A DNA stretch of 64,000 nt, from contig NC_020168.2 of assembly GCF_000224145.3 (NCBI RefSeq), positions 4,499,480-4,563,479 on the forward strand. The letters are read 5' to 3'. Below are positions 58,001-64,000 of the stretch, one piece after another. Each line of letters opens with the position of its first letter. Position 1 is the stretch's first letter. Source of the DNA: Ciona intestinalis (lineage: Eukaryota; Chordata; Ascidiacea; Phlebobranchia; Cionidae). The position numbers were made by a program, and so were the translations under genes. The notes below the pieces were generated by a model, which ran no database searches, was not told the origin of the DNA, and saw only the letters and a list, made by a program, of their open reading frames with translations.

Positions 58001-61000
58001 TGGAGAGGAATAGAATAGAGCATGTCGGATCTTACCAGTTTTCTAACTTGAACATCGGGGATCACCTTAATCTTTACACCAACCGCATCACAACGGTGGA
58101 ATCATTTGGATTTAAAACTATTAGAACAGGACGTAAGTATGATTGGAAAGAACTATACACCATAGTTGTGGTGATAGCCATGCATGTTTTCTTCGCTGCT
58201 ATACCGTTGTGGGCGTATGTGTCCTTGGGCAAGACACTCAACGGCAATTGCTCCAAACTTGGGTCACTAATGGGTTGTCCAAATTATCAGCCATATACAT
58301 AAAAATAATAAAAAAATATCTCCCGAAAATAATTACCTGCAAAGTAACACACTTGGTAACTCGTACAAGCTGGCACGAGATGTAGCCTATGAAACAGAAC
58401 ACCCGTGTTATAACGACTGTCGTTTTCCGTCCACGCAAGGTTAATGTATTTTACATACATTCATTCATTGTTACTGATGGTGGATCTTAAATCCTTACCT
58501 CAATCTAACTGCGAGTATTTCTTTGCAAAGTTGACACTAATTTCCACAACCGAGACCAAAATTTTGTTTCCAAAATATGTGCAAATAAAACCTAGCACGC
58601 TTTGAAAACTCACTATAATATAATTAATAATGCAAAGTGAAAATCGATTGTGTAATTAATAGAACCCAAATTTGTGAATTGGCTCTCCTGGCATAAATTT
58701 GGTAATCGACGTCGATATTCTATTTAGGTCGTTTTTTATCAGGGTGAATGACTATATGTACTTTGTTCATATATCGGGTGGGGGAAGATGGGACACCCTT
58801 TCAATTCTTTTCTCGTCCCATTTGCTTGTAAACAAAGAACATTCAAAGAATTATCAATTTATGTATGCTCACTACTCCCATAGACTGTTGTTAATTATTT
58901 TAAACACGATCGGGATATTTGGATATTATGTGCTAAAGGTGTCCCGTCTTCCCCATCCTCCTATATTAAACGATTTTTTTAACACAACGCAAATATCTTC
59001 TTTTTAGTCGACATAAACTTAAACGGGAACAGCTTGAAATATTTACATCGATCAGCTTTTGATGACGTACAAGCCGAGGATATCCACATGGTGGGCATGA
59101 CAGCAAGAACTCTGGTGTCGTGTACCTTCAGTAACATGGTGATACGACAACATATGAATATGAACGGCGGAAAAATCGAAGTTTTACAAAAAGGGGTAAA
59201 AACAGAAATTTTGTGTAATAATATATAGTGTTTAAATATTATAATGAAAAAGGGTGTACCAAGATATATCTACTTGAATTAAATATAGGGGTTTGGTATA
59301 TTAGCATTGATTGAAGTATATAGGCAATATATATATATATGTAAAGCGATTTGATAGCACATATATCAATGCCAAATTTATAAGCAACCAACATGGTTGT
59401 CGAGACAGTATAGTTCAAACTAGTTGGTTGTTCAGAGCAATGACTAGCGAAGTCACTTTTACATTATCCAGGTATTCAGTGACGTTCGAATATCCAACAC
59501 TTTGCGACTTGATAATAATGCTATTCGGTTGGTAGAAGGCCCAATATTTGAAAACTCCTCATACGTCTACTCCCTCCGTCTCGGCTACAACGAACTAACG
59601 TCACTACCTGATGATGCATTTGATGACGTCACCATTAGAGTAATCGAACTACGAAACAATAAATTTGTAAGTTTGTTATTTATTCACGGGAAAATTTATT
59701 TCTATTTTTGTTTTAAAATATAACATCACCGCATATTTGTCAGTGTACATAGTAGGTTGGGAGAAGATGAGACACTTTTTCAATCTATTTTCTTGCCGCA
59801 TTTGGTAGTAAAATAAGAAATTTCAAAGAATTACAAAACCGTATTCTTACGACTCCCATAGATCGTTGTTAGTTGTTTAAAATGCGCTCAGGATATTTGG
59901 ATGTTATGTGCTAAAGGTGTACCGCCTTCCCACTCCCTACTATATATACGTTGAGTAATTTACTATATATTTAGTATCATGACTATTTTCTGCAGCATAA
60001 CTATCCAACAGCGTTAAACAAGCAGAAGTTTTCCTCCATCGATCTGAGATCCAATTCGATTTCAAGCGTAATAAAGGTAATGCAGGACTCAATTATTTTA
60101 TTGTATTTTTGCAATTTCTGTAAAAACACATTTTACTGTGCACATATACCCACTGTCGGTTTGTCAATAGTTCACTTTCTTTGTTGTTTTATTCAATTTC
60201 AACCACCGGTCACTAATGGGGTTTCTAAATTGTCATCAATATAGATAAAGACAAAAAAATCTCCATAAAAATACCCACTCACAATTTGCATACGTGGTAA
60301 CTCGTAAACGGGTACCAGGTGTACGAAACAGAGTCCCCTTGTATAGAACTTTCCTTATTGTCCGCCACGCTAGGGTAAACAAGGTACATTGTTTATTCAA
60401 TTAAAGACTCGCTGTCATATATTTAAATTATAACTAAATTGCCTGTTGTGTTTTTATGCATTGTATTCGAACAATTTATAATATATCTATATTTTATCAT
60501 AATCAGGTTTACTGGGCAAGTTTTTTGCTCGCATGCTGTATTAGAATAGGTTTCATGCCTCATATTTTGAATTTTAGAGTTCATTAGAATAGGTTTCTAT
60601 ATTAGAATAGGTTTCATGCCTCATATTTTGAATTTTAGAGTTCATTCGAAGGTCAGACAAGCTTAAGACATTTGATTCTAAACGACAACAAACTCTCAGA
60701 GCTAAAAGCTGGCGTGTTTGATCACGTGCCATCACTAGAAACGCTTTATTTACAAAATAACGAAATCGACCGAATTGAAGCAGGGGTGTTTACGTAAGTT
60801 TGTGTCATAGTACTGTGGGGCAAGACGGGACACATGCACATAAAATCCGAATATCGTAATCGTGTTTTAGACAACAACAATTACCAAGGGCCTATGAGAG
60901 TCGTAAGGATACGGTTTTATAACTCTTAAAATGTTCTTTGTTTACTACCAAATGACACGCGAAAATAATAAATTAGTAAAAAATATCAATTAGTCAAAAT

Positions 61001-63167
61001 CTTTTAATCGTCTCTACACATTCAGGGCTTCGCTCACTCGGTTACGACATATTACGTTGGAGAACAACCAACTTCGACACCTTCCACCGTTAGAGGGATT
61101 GCCAGCTTTACAAACTTTATACCTCAACGATAATCTACAGTTAAGAACTTTGGACGAAAATGCATTCGATCAAGTGGCGGACTCGGTCACTGAAATTCGA
61201 ATGCAGAGAAATACGTTTTATTGCAAGTATGAACTTAAATATGATTTGGGTGTTGTATTGTAAGTACAAACTAACCTAAATGTTGTAGTATACTGGTAGG
61301 TAAGTTAAACAATGTTAGCACCTTAAACTCCTATAATTACATAATCCTGTTTTAAACATCAATTAACAACAACTTTAAAGCGGGGCCAGGGTTGTGTAGT
61401 TCTGTAAACATTTTTTGCGCCCTTTGTGAGCGTCATGATTGAATCAATGTAACATTTTTTCAAATTCTTAATTTTCTCAGGGTAACGTAATCGAACAAAT
61501 TACTGATAGCATTTTTATACAGTTGCGAAGTCATGAGGGCTCTGTACCAGATAAGAGAAGTCGTTAGCGGAGGTAAATGTATTGAACCGCCTGCTGCTTC
61601 AGGAACTTTATTCGACAAAACAGCGACGACCTCGCCAACTTTGTTGCCCGATTACTTTGTTACAAGGATCAATCAAACAGCGAAACTGTTTCTGTGCAGG
61701 TAAGCAAATTAGGCTTTTAATGTAATAATCTGCAGTTTTTGTGTAGTATGATAAGATCGTGAATTATTGATCTAATTCATTCAATATATATAATTTATTA
61801 TATACGGCATTTACTGTGCGTTTTGTAATACAATTATACTTTATCTTATAACAGTCATTAAAAAGTGGAAAGTGAGACTTTCATCGAGATATATCAAGGT
61901 TTATTCCAATCGCATTATAAACGTTGTTTCATTAGCTGTTCAGATTGCTTTACTTAGTTTTAGCGTGTTGGGGTAAAATGGTAAATGTTTTCTTTTTTTT
62001 TCTCTCCCATTTGGTATTAAACAAAGAACATTTAAAGAATTATATAAACATATCATTACGACTCTAAAATAACGTTGTTACTTGCTTAAAACACGATCAA
62101 AATATTTTGATATTATGTGCTAAAGGTGTCCCGTCTTACCCCACAGTACTCTATAACGCAACCCATTTAACATTATTCCTTTTTGTTTCAGTGGAGCAAA
62201 CGTAAAAGGCACCACTTCATCATCGGATTGTGATATCACGATGAAATGGGACCACCCGCAGTATCTATATTACGATTTAAACGATACAACCAGTGACTTA
62301 TTTGGTGTAGACCTGGCTGAAAGTGTTGGTTGCAACTGTAAAAACTCTAGTAAGTTTTAGGCGGCGTATATGCAGCTCTTATTCAATATATAAATACATA
62401 GTACTGCGTGGTAAGATGGGATACTGTTACCACCTAAATCTCACATTTCCTGATCATGTTTTGAACAATTAACAACGTTATTAGCTAGTTAAATTCATTG
62501 GATTTTTGCAGCTGGTAATGGCACTACATCTAACTCAACTACGAACGTTATGCAATGTGGAACGAGTTGGACAACCGAAGAAGATTGTCTGCATAACACA
62601 ATGTAAGTCTGGTACTCACGAATCGGTTGCAGCCTTAGTACAGACCTTTAGCACATAATGTCCAAGTATTTTAAAGTCGTGATTTAAACGGTTAACAACG
62701 GTCTATGCTGGGAGTCGTGGGGATACGGCTTTATAATTCTTGAATGTTCTTATTTACAACAAAATAGGACAAAAATATATAATGAAAAGGTGTCCCATAT
62801 TCCCCACCCTATTATAGTATATGAAGTGTACTATGCTAATATAAAGTAGTCTAGAGCGAATGTTTAGGGTAAAACAATGTAAAGCTCCAGTGTTGTATAT
62901 GGGATCTATAATTAAACATCTAAATAAAATATCAGTCATCTAATTTTAAGCAGCGTAATTCTTACGCGATTTTATATTTCAGCTTATACAATGTCAGCTG
63001 TTCTTCTGCCTCTGCACCGACAGTGTATAACGTCACAAACTCGAAAACCGTTCGATTCATCCCCGTGGAACCAGGGACATTATACGAGTGTAATGTAGTG
63101 TTACATTATAACGGCACAAGCAGCACCTTCAGCGAAACAGTTCTGGTGCAAATACAAGACGCACAAG
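49007..63167 (+). CDS. Large secreted or membrane LRR protein, >=27 exons
   Basis: Exons: 49007-49154, 49578-49758, 50615-50758, 50928-50993, 51056-51133, 51659-51727 (near-identical copy 52322-52390), 52591-52665, 52965-53042, 53112-53183, 53241-53312, 53701-53922, 54487-54621, 55657-55824, 55915-55986, 56396-56555, 56976-57160, 57313-57430, 57958-58132, 59008-59195, 59472-59666, 59996-60076, 60639-60793, 61026-61226, 61523-61699, 62192-62349, 62512-62602, 62983-63167. Phases close, counting the duplicated exon once, for 1216 codons. Residues 1-24 are a signal peptide (MNFSVIIWLGVSLLLLLLVP...), followed by a Cys-rich cap (CTGCTCNDYLRNINCSLP) and more than 20 LRRs (DLSHNEMTEL, LNSNQITTIEDGAL, LILNDNKLSELKAGVF). 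A C-terminal LRR cap (NTFYCNCEVM...GGKCIEPP) precedes an FN3-like region (LYNVSCSS, VEPGTLYECNVVLHYNG). No named family is assigned; adhesion or recognition is likely. It continues to a possible last exon (63760) or past the window. Confidence 0.88.
49243..49438 (+). mobile_element. MITE copy 12 (diverged ends)
   Basis: LRR gene intron 1. Ends TAGTAGATTGGGGTAAAATA and ATAACCCCACATTACTATAC; like copy 6 it has GGGGTAA rather than GGGGGAAGA. Confidence 0.65.
49929..50124 (+). mobile_element. MITE copy 13
   Basis: LRR gene intron 2. TATAGTACAGTCGGGGAAGATG on the left, CGTCTTCCCCCACAGTACTAT on the right. Its right end directly abuts the (ATGA)n tail of the SINE at 50125. Confidence 0.8.
50125..50440 (-). 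mobile_element. Complete tRNA-derived SINE
   Basis: On the minus strand it begins with a tRNA-like head (50440 downward): GGCGCCGCGTGGCGTATAGT, A-box-like TGGCGTATAGTGGTTAGCG and B-box-like GGTTCAAGGCTC. A ~200-bp body follows (CTTAACGGTAATTGCTCCAA...), and the element ends in an (ATTC)n tail at 50125-50146. The Ciona SINE family described in the literature is a likely identity. It lies in LRR gene intron 2 beside MITE copy 13. Confidence 0.75.
51170..51370 (-). mobile_element. MITE copy 14
   Basis: ATGGTAGCATGGGGTAAGAC on the left, CTTCTTCACTCTACTGTATA on the right. Its right half is included in the duplicated block around the N gap (second copy 51930-52033). Confidence 0.7.
51267..52542. 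repeat. 613-bp direct duplication flanking a 50-N gap
   Basis: 51267-51879 and 51930-52542 are the same 613 bases with an offset of 663, separated by exactly 50 N (51880-51929). One difference was seen by eye: CTTATGCGAAG at 51601 against CTAATGCGAAG at 52264. The block includes one complete LRR exon. This pattern is typical of an unresolved haplotype or contig overlap rather than a biological duplication. Confidence 0.9.
52708..52850. repeat. Dispersed repeat, LRR gene intron copy
   Basis: Partner of 43170-43320 (GGGTGAGGTC ... ACCCCAACACCCA). Its right part (CTCGCATGGCAGGACAACGA) also resembles the SINE flank 'CGCGTGGCCGGAAAACGAC', so it may be an old SINE-related sequence. Confidence 0.3.
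53395..53571 (-). mobile_element. MITE copy 15 (diverged)
   Basis: TAATACTGCGAGGTAAGATG on the left, TATCCCAACCTACTTTAC on the right; GGTAAGATG subtype, interior partly lost. LRR gene intron. Confidence 0.6.
54195..54372 (-). repeat. SINE copy, truncated
   Basis: GGTCGGAAAACGACAATTTT, ACACGAGTTACCAGGTATG, TTACTTTGTGGGTGAGATT and GTGCTGGCTCATAATTTTG match the SINE body and tail side. The tRNA-like head is absent. LRR gene intron. Confidence 0.5.
55434..55630 (+). mobile_element. MITE copy 16 (diverged)
   Basis: ATATATAATTCGTGGGGGGA on the left, CATCTTACCCCACAATAATATA on the right. The interior GTAAATTGTTAAAATCGAATC is weakly preserved. LRR gene intron. Confidence 0.55.
56082..56271 (-). mobile_element. 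MITE copy 17
   Basis: ACATGGTGGAGAAGACGGGA on the left, CATCCTCTTCCACCCTACTAT on the right; interior well preserved. LRR gene intron. Confidence 0.8.
56688..56876 (-). mobile_element. MITE copy 18
   Basis: TAGTAGGGTGAGGGGAGTCG on the left, CTTCCCCCACCCTACTATAT on the right. LRR gene intron immediately after the 56396-56555 exon. Confidence 0.85.
57736..57938 (+). mobile_element. MITE copy 19
   Basis: TATATAGTAAGTGTGGGGGG on the left, TCCTACCCCACAAAACTATA on the right; both ends carry several changes. LRR gene intron. Confidence 0.7.
58150..58475 (+). repeat. SINE copy, LRR gene intron
   Basis: GTGTCCTTGGGCAAGACACT, GGCAATTGCTCCAAACTTGG, ACTCGTACAAGCTGGCACGA and a tail near CATACATTCATTCATTG. 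Opposite orientation to the complete copy at 50.3 kb; the head is incomplete. Confidence 0.6.
58771..58966 (+). mobile_element. MITE copy 20
   Basis: ATATCGGGTGGGGGAAGATG on the left, CGTCTTCCCCATCCTCCTATA on the right. It lies just upstream of the acceptor of the 59008 exon. Confidence 0.85.
59749..59945 (+). mobile_element. MITE copy 21
   Basis: TAGTAGGTTGGGAGAAGATG on the left, CCTTCCCACTCCCTACTATA on the right. LRR gene intron between 59666 and 59996, filling most of it. Confidence 0.85.
60195..60400 (+). repeat. SINE copy, truncated
   Basis: GGTCACTAATGGGGTTTCTA, ACGTGGTAACTCGTAAACGG and TACCAGGTGTACGAAACAGA match the SINE body. LRR gene intron. Confidence 0.5.
60541..60646. repeat. 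45-bp direct repeat carrying a splice acceptor
   Basis: 60541-60585 and 60602-60646 are identical over 45 bases (TTAGAATAGGTTTCATGCCT ... TTTTAGAGTTCATT). Each contains the pyrimidine tract and AG of the LRR exon that starts at 60639, plus that exon's first eight bases. The upstream copy therefore offers a decoy acceptor at 60578. Confidence 0.9.
60808..60975 (-). mobile_element. MITE copy 22, right end lost
   Basis: ATAGTACTGTGGGGCAAGAC on the left, then the interior to AAATGACACGCGAAAATAAT; the right terminal repeat is missing. LRR gene intron. Confidence 0.65.
61288..61450 (-). mobile_element. MITE copy 23 (very degenerate)
   Basis: Only interior similarity remains: GTTAGCACCTTAAACTCC, AATCCTGTTTTAAACATCAATTAACAAC. 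LRR gene intron. Confidence 0.4.
61962..62153 (+). mobile_element. MITE copy 24
   Basis: GTGTTGGGGTAAAATGGTAA on the left (GGGGTAA subtype), CGTCTTACCCCACAGTACTC on the right. LRR gene intron. Confidence 0.7.
62395..62480 (-). mobile_element. MITE copy 25, left half only
   Basis: ATAGTACTGCGTGGTAAGATG through AACAATTAACAACG, then it stops about 30 bases before the next exon (62512). Confidence 0.6.
62635..62817 (-). mobile_element. MITE copy 26, left end lost
   Basis: It starts within the left terminal repeat (ACCTTTAGCACATAATGTCC) and ends TTCCCCACCCTATTATAGTA. LRR gene intron. Confidence 0.7.
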
Positions 63168-63590
63168 GTGAGCTAAAGCGCTTGCTTTTTGACTTGGTTT
63201 TGATTTGCTCTGATAACGCCATACAAAATAAGATTAGCATACTTGCAGTAGCCTGTAACGAACTTCGTAAGCGAAAATATATGAAATATTACGTTTATGC
63301 AGATTTATCTGCTCCGCTCATAACCTGATATGTATTCATATATATGGTAAATAACAAAATAAAATTGATGTAGATCAAATCAATTAAAGTTATCACAGTA
63401 TGGGTTTAATAGTGTCTTGCAACTATTTCCGGTCAACTTATTTATTGAGCTTCCAGTAAGTTTCTTGTTAATTTCGTGTATTTTAAACCAATTTGCTAAA
63501 ATGTATAAAACGTGCTTGTTTTAACAACATAAAAAATACGATGAAACAATTAAAAAGATAAAAACTGAATTTCGAATTAGAAAAATTAAC

Positions 63591-63663
63591 CGAGCACGCC
63601 AGGACTCGAACCTGGAATCTTCTGATCCGTAGTCAGACGCGTTATCCATTGCGCCACGCGCCC
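63591..63663 (-). tRNA. tRNA-Arg-ACG: tRNA-Arg (anticodon ACG)
   Basis: Read on the minus strand it is a 73-nt cloverleaf: acceptor GGGCGCG pairing with CGTGCTC (two G-U pairs) plus discriminator G. The A box is TGGCGCAATGGATAACGCG, the anticodon stem TCTGA/TCAGA with loop CTACGGA (anticodon ACG), and the B box GGTTCGAGTCC in the T arm. There is no intron and no encoded CCA. A TTTTT pol III terminator lies five bases downstream on the minus strand (63585-63581). It sits after the last certain LRR exon, inside that gene if the 63760 exon is real. The intact arms argue for a functional gene rather than a SINE head. Confidence 0.95.
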
Positions 63664-63759
63664 GTACGAAAACTCGTTTCGAAATCCAAGTATAAGAAAG
63701 TGTCCGGTTTTAAAGCAATGTAAAGCTTTTGACCGTGAATTTCTTTCTTTTGATTGCAG

Positions 63760-63830
63760 ACTTGTTCAAACTGGCTTATACTGTTGAATGTAGCTTATTT
63801 TATAACACTGTACGCTTAATTTCTGCATAA
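63760..63830 (+). CDS. Possible terminal exon of the LRR gene
   Basis: A strong acceptor (TTTCTTTCTTTTGATTGCAG) precedes an open stretch that joins the 63167 donor in the right phase. It encodes DLFKLAYTVECSLFYNTVRL and three more residues before TAA. If used, the protein is 1239 residues with no transmembrane helix, hence secreted. The peptide has no domain signal, so the real gene may instead skip it and continue beyond 64000. Confidence 0.35.
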
Positions 63831-64000
63831 AGGCTATAATATTTTAGTGTAAACTGCTGTGTTTTGCTCTGCTACTGTTTGCACATGCACGTCTTACTGC
63901 GGTGGTGGTTACTTAGCGTAGAATCGAACGATTGCTGTTTTGTTAATTGCCGTTGTGCACCCCATGGAGCAAATATACTAAGCAAGAACACTGTAAATAT
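63831..64000. other. Right edge, nothing supported
   Basis: AT-rich sequence with no exon, repeat or RNA gene that I can support. The LRR gene may continue through it as an intron. Confidence 0.4.

Noticed and set aside
1-64000. CRISPR arrays, bacterial operons, rRNA genes, retroelement or virus-derived genes
   Set aside because: No spacer-repeat arrays, rRNA sequence, reverse transcriptase, integrase or capsid-like frames were recognised; the window is animal nuclear DNA.

Overview
The window reads as a chordate, almost certainly tunicate (Ciona-like), nuclear chromosome. It is intron-rich and AT-rich. Its proteins are recognisably chordate: the VPS51 C-terminus, Naked cuticle, ATP23, a Six4/5-class homeoprotein, coilin and microsomal epoxide hydrolase. 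The non-coding DNA is full of a ~190-bp inverted-repeat MITE and a tRNA-headed SINE of the kind described in Ciona. Several genes are tightly packed head-to-tail, as in genomes with spliced-leader trans-splicing. The species call is inference.

Layout, left to right. 1-2.9 kb: last four exons of VPS51 (+). 4.6-6.2 kb: a three-exon gene (+), unrecognised, for a small type I membrane protein with a Cys-rich head and a Thr-rich stalk. 6.2-6.9 kb: three MITEs. 7-27 kb: a more GC-balanced, MITE-free stretch filled by a six-exon naked cuticle gene (+, 10392-26421) and its upstream region. 28.0-28.7 kb: ATP23 (+). 28.9-32.1 kb: six-exon Six4/5 homeobox gene (+), close behind ATP23. 34.6-36.7 kb: four-exon class A GPCR (-). 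38.7-39.2 kb: three-exon gene for an 82-residue protein (+). 40.4-42.2 kb: single-exon coilin (+). 42.3-47.2 kb: nine-exon EPHX1-type epoxide hydrolase (+). 49.0-63.2 kb or beyond: a leucine-rich-repeat protein gene of at least 27 exons (+), with about half of all MITE copies in its introns. 63.6 kb: tRNA-Arg(ACG) (-).

These genes do not form one pathway. VPS51 is a tethering-complex subunit, Naked is a Wnt feedback inhibitor, Six4/5 is a developmental transcription factor, ATP23 a mitochondrial protease, coilin a Cajal-body protein and EPHX1 an ER detoxification enzyme. The likely functional links are positional: possible trans-spliced pairs ATP23/Six4-5 and coilin/EPHX1, and a transposon-poor block around the two developmental regulators.

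All multi-exon models were built by hand from GT-AG sites, reading-frame phase and family resemblance. In every listed model the exon phases close without a stop codon. A 50-N gap at 51880-51929 is flanked by a 613-bp near-perfect duplication, which is most likely an assembly artefact.
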